Positions 13,282 to 25,494 of a stretch of DNA of 64,000 bases are shown piece by piece. The position numbers and the translations under genes are program-made. The notes beneath the pieces are model-generated. The model searched no databases. It saw only the letters and a program-made list of their open reading frames with translations, and had not been told where the DNA came from. Within the stretch, counting starts at the first letter, position 1, and each line of letters starts with the position of its first letter. The stretch comes from Brachycybe producta. Lineage: Eukaryota; Arthropoda; Diplopoda; Playtdesmida; Andrognathidae. The DNA is taken from NCBI GenBank assembly GCA_036925085.1, contig JAUPFP010000018.1:263001-327000 (forward strand), in the 5' to 3' direction.

Positions 13282-15110
13282 GCCTTAGAGGGCATTTGAA
13301 TACACTATACGGTGGCCCAAGACAGACTGAATCGTCTGAAAAATTTGTACCTTTTTTATTTTTAAATATTTAAAAAAAACTGTTCTGTTCCTAAGAGCAG
13401 TAGACGACTGGACAACTGGAGACAATTTGGAATAGATGGTGACTGGTTAAGATGTGTAACGGGTAACGCACCCTAACCGACTCATTAAATAGTTACTATG
13501 CACCTGTTATTAGAGGCTAACACTCCGACAATGCTTACAGGCTTCTTTCTTTCTCTCTATCAGTGCAACAAACCTGAGTTCTGTTAACAAACGCACCCAA
13601 AATTAATGTTCTCCTTGCTAGTTCCATCAGACTTGATTGCGCCACTATAATGTGTGGTAATGGAAAAGACTGTAGAAAGTGACCACAACAACAACTTCCT
13701 CTCTCTTTCTATTAATTCTCTCAAGACTATTTCAAAAGATTTGCTCTTTTGACACTTGATTAAACAACACTCAGCTATAGCAATACAACATATTTGACAT
13801 TTCGCGTCTCGACTGGAAGAGTGGCACAACTCAAAGAACACTTTTTTTTTTTGGTCAAAAATTAGGTTAAAGTTGTATTTTTTTTCTATCTCAATCTATT
13901 GTAGTGGAGCGAAATAAACGAATATTGTGAATAGCCAAAACGGCTTTTGCACCTGAAAAGCTCAGCAAAGTAAGTCATGAATCTGCTCTGAACTTTAAAC
14001 TCATTTCCACCCCCCCCCCCCCCCCAAAGTGATTTTTCGAATTTCGCCATTCTTCCAGCTGAGATGCGTTATGTAAACTTCTTTACTAGGAATGGGACAT
14101 TCGAATCCCGCGAATCGTGAAAAAATATTCGAGATTCGAAAACTCGAATCTTCGTGCTTTTTTTTCCTCTTTGGAATCTTTTTTTAAGTTTTTTTAGGAT
14201 TCTTATATGAGGGATTCGAGAACCTTTTAGGATTCGGATTCGAGAAAATTCGGGATTCGTCGAACCTTTATTCTTTACAGTTTACACTAATAGCCCCTTT
14301 AATTATTTACTAATTACTGTACTGTAGTTTTAAAAGTGTCAACACAAAAGGTGCAACAAATAATAAAAGCCCATTGCTTTTTTTTTCTGTATAAGACACA
14401 ACTAATTAATTGTCTTGCTTATAACTTAAATACCCTAAATATATTGACATTCTTTTACTACAGGAATTGTTTGACCTACATCACATGAACCCAGCTTATT
14501 TTATATATAAAAAAATTTCTAAAAATGAATTTGATTTGTAATATCACCTCTATTTTATGTCACCATTTTCGATAAATTCATTGCATTCAATTTGAATAAT
14601 GAAAATTAGGTTAGCATAGTTTTAAGTCTTTTTTTTTAAAAAGATTTTGTAATTAAACCGGTTGATTTAAATATATATTTTTTAATTTATAATTTCTTTT
14701 TCTAATCCTGTTCACTTCTTAGAATACACTACGACGTCTAACTTAAAAGTGTGTACTTCAGAAAACAAGACAGAAGAAAGTGCTATTGTAGCTTGTTTTG
14801 TATATACGGCATGCCACCCCATAAAACACTTTGGTTGCAATGAATTGAGTTCAAAGAGAGAGAAAGTGTGTACTGGGAAATCGGGAATGAAAATGAAAAA
14901 AAGAAGAAAAGAAACCACTTTAACCCCCATAAACTATTCAATTCAAATTGCAATTCATTTAAACATAATGTTTCGTTTCATTTCTAAGCAATAAAGGCTT
15001 TTGTGTGAATTTCAAGAAGAAGAAAAAAAAACCCGTCAAAGAAAAACTCAAGTGTTTGTATTATGCATTATAAGTTTACAATGAAGAAGATCTTAAGGAT
15101 TTCTTCTTTA
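13282..15110. other. No gene seen; one ATTCG-rich repeat
   Basis: A 16-C run sits at 14010-14025. At 14090-14270, repeated GATTCG/CGAATC words form an interspersed repeat with many internal inverted pairings. The ORFs that overlap on both strands at 14712-14994 show no recognisable product. Confidence 0.5.
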
Positions 15111-15112
15111 TG

Positions 15113-15114
<2 letters not shown>

Positions 15115-15154
<40 letters not shown>
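15115..15154. repeat. (TA)n microsatellite
   Basis: About 20 uninterrupted TA units. Confidence 0.98.
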
Positions 15155-15157
<3 letters not shown>

Positions 15158-15469
15158 AAAAAAAATTCCATGTGTTGTCATCTTTGCAATATCTTCATCC
15201 TCAACTTAGCTAAACATAGTAACTCTTTAGAAATGAGTTTTGGTCATGTGATTTACACTCAAAACCAGAGCTTCTTCATTACAGTAAGAAAAAAAAATCT
15301 CTTTTCTCTCCACAAACTAAAAAGAAAAGATAAGCAAGCAAAAGCCAACAGCAAATGTGTTTGCTGAGATTTCTTTTCTCAAGCAATTTTTAAGAGATTT
15401 TTTTAAAAGTTTCTCTTTTGAAAGATGACAAGAAGAGAGATCAACTTGCATTTTTGGTTCCTAAAACTT

Positions 15470-15476
<7 letters not shown>

Positions 15477-15544
<68 letters not shown>
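15477..15544. repeat. (GA)n microsatellite
   Basis: An uninterrupted GA tract of about 68 bases; a purine mirror repeat able to form triplex (H-DNA). Confidence 0.98.
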
Positions 15545-15545
<1 letters not shown>

Positions 15546-17640
15546 ACAGTTGAACGATTTTACTATTAAATTAGATCGAGAAAGAACCAGTCCTCAGGGG
15601 AGTTTACGAAAAATCAGCTCACACAATTTAGCCTTAATACATATACTTGTATAAATATATAGTTTTTCTAAACTTGTAATTAACAAATCATAGCAAAAGA
15701 TTGACACAAATTGTTTCCTTCCGAAAGCAATTTACCGCATGCGGCGGGAGTGGGGGAACCCTTCTTTATTTTGTTGCAATTTTAAAATATTTGCAACACT
15801 GAATCCTGGTTTAAATGGTTAATGTTTGGCATTTATGCCATTAATGTAACACCGTGGAGCTATTTTACACATCAAGCTGAATCCATTCTTGTATGCAATG
15901 CAATATCACATTGAACAAACAACCCGGGAATCGTTTTTACAGAGTGTGAAGAAAGTTATCAGCTGAATTAAAATGTATGCAGCTGTTGCAGTGTTTGGAA
16001 GTAGCAAGCAGACCGTTTGGTGTTCGGTGAATACAACGCATACTGCAATGCCTGGTCACCTATAACTTTATTGTTGACCAGGCATTGCACGATCGGATCG
16101 GGACTGACGGATATGGAGATTCTCGATAGACAGAACAAATCCATCATTTTTTCATCCAAGAATGAACTATTCAAAGCTTGTTGATCTGGTCGATCGATTT
16201 GAACTGCCTGTCAGCTCCCCAGATAGATAGATCCAACCAGCATCAGAAAACTTTGACTCATCCTTCTTTATAAAAAAAAAAATTAAGTGTTAGCAGCGCC
16301 GTCCTACCCGAACCGAATCTAACCGCGCATGTGTAGGCTCAAGATTCGTCAAAAGTCCTCCGATGCTTCTCTCCGATCCCATCGTCTGCTTAGCTTTAAT
16401 CACTCACGCCAAACCGATTACTAACACCTGTTTGCAGGTGAATGTTTTATGATGCATCATCACGTGTACTGTATATCCTAATTAGGACCCAATAGACTCA
16501 CAAATTTAATTTAGTTCAAAGACAACCATAAAAATAGTCACATTTTTTATTTCTATTTCTAAATTTCTGTTGGTTTTTCAGCATGTGTGTAGAGGTGGCA
16601 ACGGGTAGAACCGAATCGTCTGTACTTGGTTCGGAACCGGTTTAATCGGTTTGCGATTTTTTGCAAACCGGTTCTGATCCGTTCGTCGATCTTGACGAAC
16701 CAGTTCCCAATATGCATTAGCAGGTCTGCACCGCACATTAGTAAGAGCTGGCAATGGGTAGCACCGAACCGAATCTACTCGGTTCGGAACCAGCTTTTAT
16801 CAGTTCGCCCTTACTGGCGAACCGGTTCTATCAGTTCCGAACCGTTGACATCTCTAAGTGTGTGTGTGTGTGATTCTTCCCAAGTGCCAAGGTTAGAAAG
16901 TGACAGTTCCTACGAGAACCGTAGCAATCCAATAATATAAGGCGTTCTCCAAATGCACCTCAAGCCATTACGGGAACATTATATGTTCACTTCCATAGTG
17001 TGCATACTTGTATCAACTCATCTGGTCTAATTATGTTTCTTTGGTACTTTTATTTCGGCGTAGACAATGCTAAAATCACAGCAAAACACAGATACAAACC
17101 CCATTCACTGTGTAAACTACTTCACAAGTATAGTGGGGGGGGGGGGTCTAATGTGCATTATATTCGCATTACCTGATATGAGATACACTAACTTCTTCTT
17201 CCCCTCCCCCCAATTTTCTCATTCTTCTCGGCATATCATGCATAATGCCAACTCAATCAAACTTCTATAAAAATACACACATAATTCTACACTAGCCTAA
17301 AGTTCCATGGTCTTTTTTTTCTCTCTCTTTCGCTCTCTCTAGAGCCCTAGTAAGTAGAGCAATCCAAACCACAGACAATTTCTGTGAACATACATGCATG
17401 GCTGCCAACAAACGGATCGATCCATTTATATATATACAAAAAAACGCCTTCATGCGAGTGTTTGCGTCACTCAACGTAGTTTACTAACAAAACGTTCAGG
17501 AACAACTACTCCAAGGTCAGTAAGGAACACAAGTCACATCTGCACTTAGGTTTTGCTTATTTTGGCAATCAGCCTTAGGAAAAAATCACTCAAGATGTGT
17601 TAAGTATCTTTAATAAATGTTGCAACAAAAAAAACTGTTT
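15545..17640. other. No gene seen; repeat fragments
   Basis: It contains a small hairpin near 16044-16090 (TGCAATGCCTGGTCA against TGACCAGGCATTGCA). Two related copies of an element with 'GGGTAGAACCGAATC'/'GGGTAGCACCGAACCGAATC' and 'GGTTCGGAACC' words lie at 16590-16700 and 16745-16855. A 12-G run lies at 17135-17146. Confidence 0.5.
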
Positions 17641-18250
17641 ACACAAGCTGTGGTCAGTGGTTAATAGAGGATATTGACCACAAAAACTGATCAGATGACC
17701 AGTGACCACACAGAGTGATCAGCGTTTGGGTATCAGAAATATGTTTAAAGCTTTATTTGAAGCTTGAAACTAGCTAGACAGAAGAGTCTTAAAAAGTGTC
17801 AGGTGTAAACGTAGCCTTTAAATTGCAAGCACCAAATTCTACCTCAAGAAAAAAGATTTTTCTGTTGTTGTTTTGTCAGAGATGTCTAGAGATGCTCAAA
17901 AAGACAAGCTTATGACGTCACCGTCTGACGTCAATAAAGTGCAAAGACATACAAGAAGAAGAAGAAGAAGAAAAAATCCAGAAGAAAAAAAAAAAGAGGG
18001 ATGGAAAAATTCTGCTAAAAAAAAATGATTAAGGGCGTTCAAAGGAGGAACAGAACTCCAGGGTTCATGGATAAAATTGTAATGCCTTCCCTCTCCCAGC
18101 CCCCCCCCCCTTTTAGCAAATTCAAAGCAGATTACAAATTCAGTTTCCTTTATAAAATACAAAACCAAAGTAGAAACTACAGCATCACATGGTATAAATG
18201 TGATGAAGCACTAATTTTGATATTAAATCTGCAACCATTTAAGCAACCAA
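17640..18250. other. No gene seen; small repeats
   Basis: Near 17650-17730 are inverted GGTCAGTGGT/ACCAGTGACC words, a probable small element. A (AAG)n tract at 17953-17972 and an 11-C run at 18100-18110 follow. Confidence 0.45.
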
Positions 18251-18254
18251 CTCC

Positions 18255-18945
18255 ACTCGATTCACGATGGGAACTGGTCTGTTAGATCTGGATATACAAA
18301 TGAATTCCGCCATTTATCTCTACCAATGAATGGTAGTTCAGAGATCAGGTTCAGATCTACAGATCAAGTCGATCCACCAAGTTAAGAGATCTGATCAGAT
18401 TTGTGAGAAAGTAAGAATTGAGCACGGCGTATTCACGATTCACTGTGCTGCTTGCTGCTGCTGCTTTTCCTGTGGACAAGGAGCAGTCTGACAAATGAAA
18501 TAAAATAAGCGAAAGATCAGTCAGATCTGATCTATTTGTGAATGGCTAATAAAGGGAAGAACCTGAACTGTGAAAGATAACATCTGCGAACACCTATCGT
18601 GAATGAGTAGCTTAAAGGTTTATGGGGTTAGAACAGACGGGGTCTGGACTGACATATCAAATCCGTCATTTACCTGATCCATGAACGGGTAGATCAGATC
18701 CATCAGTTCAGATTAGCCAAGGGGTCTGTCAGATATTAATAATGAGAGTAGGGCAGACAGGCGAGCCCTTTCACTTTACTGATCTTGTCAACAACAAGCA
18801 AGCAGGCAGCCTGATAAGAGATCTGGTTAAAGATCTGATCCATTCGTGAATGGCTAAAAATAAAAGGACAAATCTGGACTGTAAGAAATCCGATCTGTCA
18901 ACTCTCTCAGTCCCAATCTTTTATTGTGAATGGTTAGTTTTATTA
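18255..18945. mobile_element. Cluster of nested MITE copies with GTGAATGGCTA ends
   Basis: The terminal word TTCACGATGGGA or its complement GTGAATGGCTAA recurs near 18261, 18425, 18537, 18598, 18847 and 18924, with GATCTGATC/GATCAGATC words between. This points to several insertions of one family into each other. It is related to the element at 3530-3828. Confidence 0.55.
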
Positions 18946-18949
18946 TAGT

Positions 18950-19820
18950 AGATTAGATAATTGTGTAGAATGTCTAAACAGAATCTCTATAACAGATTAC
19001 ATCGATAAGCTTGTTATTTTAGGCATTCTGCATATTGCCTAAAATATATAATTTGTGCAGATTTCATACCAAATTAGTTCTTCTGCACACACACATTGAT
19101 TAGTGAATCTGTAGAAAAAAATAGTTGACGAAATCTGTTAAAAAATGTGTGTGCCCATTTATTAAGAGAGACATTTCCAACAAGCTGTGTCTCTACAAAG
19201 TCATCACTTTGACGATGATGATGATGGAAAATGGGGTCGATAATGGCGGCCATTACATGAAAGGTATCCCCCATGTCTATATACAAAACCATCACAGATA
19301 GTCACTTGAATAATCCCACTATGTATAATAATAATAACAATAATGTCCCTTTTTTTCTATGCTTTTTATTATCGTCATCTCCCATAGGATTATTATTCTC
19401 TCTTTTTTCTACTCCGAAATATCTTTCTGAATCACGAATCCTAAAAACGATTTGTTATTATGGAGAAGAAGGACGAAAGCCTGAAAACAAGTTTTTATTT
19501 TATTGATATTATTCATCTTTAGAAAGAAAAAAAAAAGAACGATCTAGCAAAAGAAAGTCACATTTCTTCAAAGGGATCTCTCTCCTTTGGTCCATTTTGG
19601 AACCAACCGATCCCTCAGTTCGGCTTATTTGTATCAATTGAGCTTCTTTTTTTTTATAAATTACAAAAATCTATTCCTAAAAATCATAATTTTTGTAATA
19701 AAAATTGGATATTTTTATTTGTCTAATTTGTTTTGTGTTTTGTCTAATTTACTGAAATTTATTTAGTGATTTTAATTTTAAGAATTCTTAATTATAATTT
19801 TAAAATTGTGTATTTCAATT
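18950..19820. other. No gene seen; AT-rich sequence
   Basis: It contains short trinucleotide runs: (GAT)n at 19214-19226 and an AAT-rich run at 19325-19343. No exon is supported. Confidence 0.5.
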
Positions 19821-19825
19821 TCTAT

Positions 19826-19879
19826 GCGAACTATTGTCAAAATCCTAACTTAATCGTTAGGATTTTGAAAATAGTTCGC
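19826..19879. repeat. Strong hairpin
   Basis: GCGAACTATTGTCAAAATCC and GGATTTTGAAAATAGTTCGC form arms of about 24 bases with one or two mismatches, around a loop of about 6 bases. Confidence 0.85.
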
Positions 19880-19906
19880 TTAAAAATAGTCAAAATTAGT
19901 CAAAAA

Positions 19907-20316
19907 TGAACATTATATATATATTTTGCCAGGTCTGTGTCTCTGTGTGTCTTTCTACATGCATATATCTTTCTCTCTTTCTGGGATAACGCTGTAAAAC
20001 CATTGAAGCACATCGGAATTTATATAAATTTGAATAAATGAACTGTTGTTTTTTTTTTCTCTCAAGGTCAACTATATGTTGCACCCTTCCCATCCAAGAA
20101 CCCCATGATATTAAATTGGAGGGGAAAAGGTTGAAAAGTGTAGAGGGGGGGAGAGAAAAGTGGGAGGGGAGAGAGAAAAGTGGGAGGGGAAGAGAGAAAA
20201 GTGGGAGGGGTGACGAAAATTGAAATGAAAGGAGTAAAAAAAGGAAAAAACGACGCGCATGCGCACAATTGCCTGTTAATGTTGCTCCCGTCATTTATGA
20301 CGGGTTACCCCACTAG
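19907..20316 (-). mobile_element. Interspersed element E1, copy A
   Basis: Read on the - strand, it begins TAGTGGGGTAACCCGTCATA. It passes through GCGCATGCGC, a run of GGGAGAG-type repeats (complement) and CAACATATAGTTGACCTTGA, and ends in a TATA-rich tail. It matches copy B at 23968-24482 on the + strand. The apparent ORFs here come from the purine-rich tandem GTGGGAGGGGA units. Confidence 0.8.
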
Positions 20317-20319
20317 TAT

Positions 20320-21690
20320 TATAATAATTGCCCTATATTGAGGGCCAAACTTCTAGATGAAAACTTAACACTTGAACATTCTAGTTAAGTCTCAAGTGCC
20401 ATGTTTCCATCATAAATTTCTACATAAGAAATGCAAATATATTCAATTTTAATGGCAGTGCAAATTGGGTAATTTTTTTGCGATTTGATTTCAAATTCAA
20501 TATGGCTTTCAGAAGCATTTTCATAAACTCAAATAAGACTGTGTGTCGTTCAGTCTGATAGAAAAAACGAATGATTGCAAACGTTCTCAGAAGTTGACAA
20601 TTCTAAAAAAATTCACACCTGACCATAATGGATTGATTTAAATGAAATTCATTAAAATCAACTCAATATAAATCAATCAATTGTTTTTTCTCATTAAAAT
20701 CAACGTAATTTAAATAAAAAAAAAGTTACTTATTGGCAACACCATTAAAATCAAATGATTTTAAATCACATTTTAGTTCTTTTTTTAAAAAAACCCTGAT
20801 TCTTATCCACCCTATCACTGACGTCACTAGCTTCATCTTAGTGCGAGGCAACTATATATATATACATATCTTAGTATTTTTTTCTTTCCAAATGAACTGG
20901 ATTTAAATGAATGGATTAAATCAAGTTGACTTAATTAACAAAAATCCTGCGTCGACAAAATTTATACGATGAGACTACGAAACTTGAGTCGAAATAGTGT
21001 CATATTTTTTTTTCTTCTCATTTCTCTGCATTTAAAGTAAGACTCAATTTATACATAATAATAATGGATGCTAACGGAAAACACAAACGAAGAAAAAAGT
21101 ATTTTCTTTCTCGAAATGGATCAATAAATGTATGAATGAAACACCCAATGAATGATCTTCAAAGTCTAAAGAAAGAAAGTCAAGTTCTATTTCTAAAATA
21201 CGCTGCTGCTGACAAAACACTTCCCCCCCCCTCCCTTCTCTAATAAGATACAATCACGAAAAAACAGAACTCTCAAAAGTACGTGAGAGACAAGTGTCAG
21301 ATAGTTGTTTACCTCTTTTTCTGTATTTTTTTTTGTTTTTCGGTTACTGTCGTCTGTCCCCGTCTTCTTCTTTTTCAGATACACACTGAGGATCCTCGTA
21401 TTGCTTCAATTCCATTCCATCGAACTTCATGAAGATAATACTAGAAAAAAAAACCAAAAATAAACATTGATGTGGTTTATTTAACTTATACATTTTATTT
21501 TTCTGTTAGACCAAACATCGCACATCGAAAATGCAGAAAACCATCATCTGAAAATAGAATTAGTCGAAATTTAAATAATTCCATTCTATATTATTTGGCA
21601 AATAAAAACGCGAAAATTGTTACAACTTTTAATATTCTAAAACGTGGAATGCTCGGATCACACATGCAGAAAAAAAGACTAAAAGAAATC
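20320..21690. other. No gene seen
   Basis: AT-rich sequence with fragmentary ATTTAAAT/AATCAA words near 20630-20770 that form imperfect inverted repeats. No exon is supported. Confidence 0.5.
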
Positions 21691-21700
21691 AGAATAAACC

Positions 21701-22025
21701 CAGGGACACACATGCAGAAAACGTAAAAGAAAACATGTACGAAAACAGAAAATTCTTCTGTTTTCAAGTGCAAGAAACTAGAACAAAACCTGAGATAGAG
21801 CTTTGCTCTTTATCTTTTCTGTTAGCCTATAAATGAACCAATAGGATTGTAGCTTGCAAGACATCATCAAAACATTTTTGTAGACTCAAAGCAAACAACA
21901 TGGCTGACAATCGACGCCGTGTCGCATTTCTCTGTTCTGCATGTGTGTTCATCAAATGCAAAACGAACAGGATTTCAATTGTTGCAGTGGTTTTCTGTTG
22001 TTATGTTTCTGCATGTGTGTCCCTG
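21701..22025. mobile_element. MITE with CAGGGACACACATGCAGAAA termini
   Basis: The left end CAGGGACACACATGCAGAAA is matched by the right end TTTCTGCATGTGTGTCCCTG, a perfect 20-bp terminal inverted repeat. The flanks show no convincing target duplication. Confidence 0.8.
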
Positions 22026-22711
22026 ACTTAAAATCTTTTGCTACATTTTTGTGTTCTTTTCAATTCGAGGGTTCTCATAAATTACAATCAAGGGCATTTT
22101 TGAGTTGATAGGAGATGGAATAAAGCGGCGATCACATTGGCTATTTTAACTTTGCAAGATTCCCCCCCCCCGTGCAAGAAAATGGTCAAATATTAACTGT
22201 ATATCTCGCACAGTTTCTTGCAAAACACAAACGAAAATCAGCATTTTCCATAAGACGATGCGTGCAAGAAACCACTTTTGGAGTCCCCCACAAGAGTAGT
22301 ATCAAATTTGGCAATTGCAAATTAGTAATTCAAGAAAACATTGCAGTGAATATCTTCCTAATGTTAAGGAGGAAGAAGAACACCGAAGAATAAATGTGCT
22401 ACTGAAAGCCCACTTTCCTATTGGTTGATAAAACAGAAATTCACGCAGCAACAAAAAGAATTTTATCTTTTTTTTTTCCTGCACCACACATTCAAGTCAG
22501 CTGAAGAGAATTATTCTAATTACATAAATTCCTTTTTTAAGTGGTAAAATACCATTTAAAAAAGAAAAATCCAATAGAATTATATTACTGTTTAGAAACT
22601 ATTATATAATTCTTATACGATTAATTACTCAAGAGTTGATATATGCAACCTGGCCCCTATTTGAATTCTCTAGCCTCTAAAGGCCCATTAATTGAAAAAC
22701 GCATACATGTA

Positions 22712-23052
22712 AAACTCCGTTTTCACTACCATCGTGAAAACCACAATGACAGTCAATATCACACTATCGCGATAGCACTATCACACTATCTCGTTTGACT
22801 AGATAGTTGATAGTACTCTCGCGATAGTAATAGTTGTTGTGTATGGAAATATCCACTTTGTAGGAAAATTTGGCTTCTGGAGGGAAAGAGAGGCAACACA
22901 GTTGTTGACTCAATGATTATCTGTGAAGTAGACGTCACACTGTCATGTGACAGACAACTATCACGTTACTTCAACACATGTAGACAGTTAATATCGTGAG
23001 AGTGAACTATCGCAACTTTCATGACAGTTACTCTCCGTGAAAACGAGGCTTA
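22712..23052. mobile_element. MITE with CTCCGTTTTCAC / GTGAAAACGAG termini
   Basis: Left CTCCGTTTTCACTACCATCGTG corresponds to right TGACAGTTACTCTCCGTGAAAACGAG. The centre is dense in overlapping CTATCGCGATAG/TATCACACTATC palindromes, so both strands can fold. Confidence 0.7.
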
Positions 23053-23530
23053 ATTCTTTTGGCCTTTAGCTATCAGCCAATAGTAAGGCGTCCTTTAGAC
23101 GCACCTACTCCTCCTATTGTTTCTTCTATCTTCTATATTTTTTCTATCTTTTCTATTTTCGGCTTTTTCCACGCACGTGTGATCCCTGTTTTTTAATATT
23201 TCTATTATTATAGAAACGTCTCAACGTGACCAATGGATCATCAGAATAATAAAAATACACAATAAATGACAATGTAGTGAAGTTCAGGAAGATCTCTTTT
23301 TAAGATTCGATGAAAGTCGTTTAGTATAAACCCCCCCCCCCAAAAAAAAATAACTTATCTTAATTAAATAGACTTAATTAAGGTAACTCATTTGAGTAAA
23401 CAAAGCTATACACGAAAGGTAATACAATAGTTACAATATCGCCTGTATAGGAACATCATCAGCATCTTTTTTTTTGTAAAAAAAGAAGCAATTTAAAGGT
23501 TTTCACGCATAAAAAGATTTCAGAAATTTC
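23053..23530. other. No gene seen
   Basis: It includes an 11-C run at 23331-23341 next to an A run and the palindromic ATAACTTATCTTAATTAA near 23350. Confidence 0.45.
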
Positions 23531-23967
23531 ATCTTCATTTAAAACTCATGAGTGTGTACAAGCCTTTTACTGCAAGGTATCATTAGAACAAATTTAATTT
23601 AACAATGATTTTGTGTAAACCATGTCTAAATTGCAACTACTTATGATTGTGAATTGCCCCCCTTTGCCACATGGTGTATTGAGTTGAATTTGAATTGAAA
23701 TCAACTTTGAGGCATATCTTCATTTTTTATGCATTCTTTAAATTGTACGCATGCCTACAAACTCTTACGTGCATCGGATAATTATTTAAGTTCAGTTGCA
23801 TTTCCATTTGGTCTAACAGTTATATACTGTAGTTAGTATATTTTAGTAGCTTCTTCAAGAACATCGATGTATCGATTATAATGTGATAAGTTGATAACAT
23901 TGATGCATACATTAAGCACCAGGCAAAGACTAATTCATATAAATCATTAACAATTTTTATTTTATAT

Positions 23968-24482
23968 TAGTGGGGTAACCCGTCATAAATGACGTGAGCA
24001 AAATTCACAGGCAATTGTGCCCAGCATTAGAATTTCTTTTCCTCTGCCCTTTTATGACGTCAGACCAAGTAACAAACCAATTAGAAATTGATGACGTTCA
24101 TAAAATTGCCTGGTGATAAATTCTAGTTTAATTTTGCTACTATTATTCCCTCCCCTTTTTATATTTGAAAGAGAAAATGAGTTCATTTTTTTTCTGGTGT
24201 GCGCATGCGCATCGTTTGTTCCTTTTTTACTCCTTTCATTTCAATTTCAGTCACCCCTCCCACTTTTTCCCCCTCCACGTATCTCTCTCCCCCTCTACAC
24301 TTTCCAACCTTTTTCCCCCTCTCCAATTTAATATCAAGGGGTTCTCCGATGGGGAGTGTGCAACATATAGTTGACCTTGAGAAAAAAAAGCCGTTCATTT
24401 ATTCAAATTTATATAAATTCCGATGTGCTTCAAGGTTTGTACAGCGTTATCACAGACAGACACACAAATATAATATTTGAAA
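23968..24482 (+). mobile_element. Interspersed element E1, copy B
   Basis: It starts TAGTGGGGTAACCCGTCATA and ends in a TA-rich tail after CCGATGTGCTTCAA. It is longer than copy A because a second element has inserted between CAATTGTGC and GTGCGCATGCGC (about 24021-24197). Confidence 0.8.
24021..24125. mobile_element. GC-box/CCAAT element, copy 1 (partial, inside E1)
   Basis: It contains GCCCTTTTATGACGTCAGAC, AACAAACCAATTAGAAATTG and TGATGACGTTCATAAAA, shared with copies at 26.2, 28.7, 29.1 and 29.4 kb. It is absent at the matching point of E1 copy A, which proves a later insertion. Confidence 0.7.
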
Positions 24483-24739
24483 ATCTAATTCCAACACTGC
24501 ACGGGGAATGAACTAATGACCAACACTTACTTACCATGGTCTCAGTCACCTGAGACTCGATTGCATCGTGTTTTTTCTTACAAATTTTTAGACCCTTTTC
24601 ATTATAATAGCCAGTCTCACAAAAAAAAAACATGTTTTTTGTTTCATTTTCTTGTTTCCTTTAAATTTATGTGGCACTGGATTCCGTATAATTCACCTAA
24701 ACACATTTAATTTAAATGCATTTAGCTCAAGTATACAGA

Positions 24740-25220
24740 AAAGGTATAATTACTCTTCTAGTTTCTGAAACGCAGAATAAACCAGAGGTTTTGCTTTAGT
24801 ATTTTTTTATTGGAATATTTTCTAATAAGTTGTTTTTATAAAACTCTCCCAATCGAATTAGGCCCCTAATCCAATTGTTTTCATTTATGATCGCCTAAAT
24901 CGTCATCAAAGGTGTTTTTATCTCTTGCTTGTTTTATTGAGTTAATAAAAGCAGCTTTTCAATCTTTTAATAAGGATTTTTAGAAGTAAACATGCCAAAG
25001 AATGAAGATTGACATTCAACTTCCGGTTCGACTGAACATCGAACATATTGTCAAGCAACCAACGACAAAAAAAATTCGAATTTCATTTCAATATATCGGA
25101 TGCAATTTCACAGATAACTTCAAGTTTTTAGAATAAAAAAAAACAAGCAACAAAACCACAGAAATCTTATTTTAGTTATTTAGAATCGAAATAAAATTAA
25201 ACACTAAGGCTGGCTCTAGA
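24740..25220. other. No gene seen
   Basis: AT-rich; it begins with a fragment of the TTCTAGTTTCT... interspersed repeat that is common right of 43 kb. Confidence 0.45.
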
Positions 25221-25227
25221 CGTAACG

Positions 25228-25383
25228 TTGAACTGCGCATGTCTACCGTACTATGCGGCGCCGTTCATGTCAAAATACTCCGAATTAGTGACGTCATAAA
25301 TTGAATTAGTGATATCACTAATTCGGAGTATTATTGACATAAATGGCACCGCATAGAACGGTGGACATGTACAGTTAAATTTG
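25228..25383. mobile_element. Palindromic element
   Basis: The left arm (CATGTCTACCGTACTATGCG ... ATACTCCGAATTAGTGA) is mirrored by the right arm (TCACTAATTCGGAGTATT ... CGCATAGAACGGTGGACATG). The arms are about 70 bp around an ATTGAATTAG-like centre that carries TGACGTCA. Confidence 0.85.
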
Positions 25384-25494
25384 GGCAGTACCCCTGGGGC
25401 AAGTACCCTTTGGGCGAACCCCTTTCAAAAGAGTGTTTCTTTGTTGGAAACTCTGTTCGAAGAGTTCAAGCTTTGAGTTTAAGTAACAAGTTTT

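Larger units (their letters stand above)
23536..24700. repeat. Interspersed repeat, copy 2, split by element E1
   Basis: It is the same repeat as 10146-10735. It is interrupted after GCATACATTAAGCACCA by element E1 and resumes at ACCAACACTTAC at about 24520. It ends with the GGATTCCGTATAATTCACC motif found in the fold-back element. Confidence 0.8.

Noticed and set aside
16626..16940. 104-codon open frame
   Set aside because: It is made from repeated GGTTCGGAACCGG-type words of an interspersed repeat.
20038..20294. Open frames of 61-132 codons at the purine-rich repeat
   Set aside because: They derive from the internal GGGAGAG-type repeats of element E1, and the same frames recur in copy B with frameshifts.
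22172..22393. 73-codon open frame with mixed composition
   Set aside because: No splice sites, no family resemblance, and an overlapping frame on the other strand; left out as chance.
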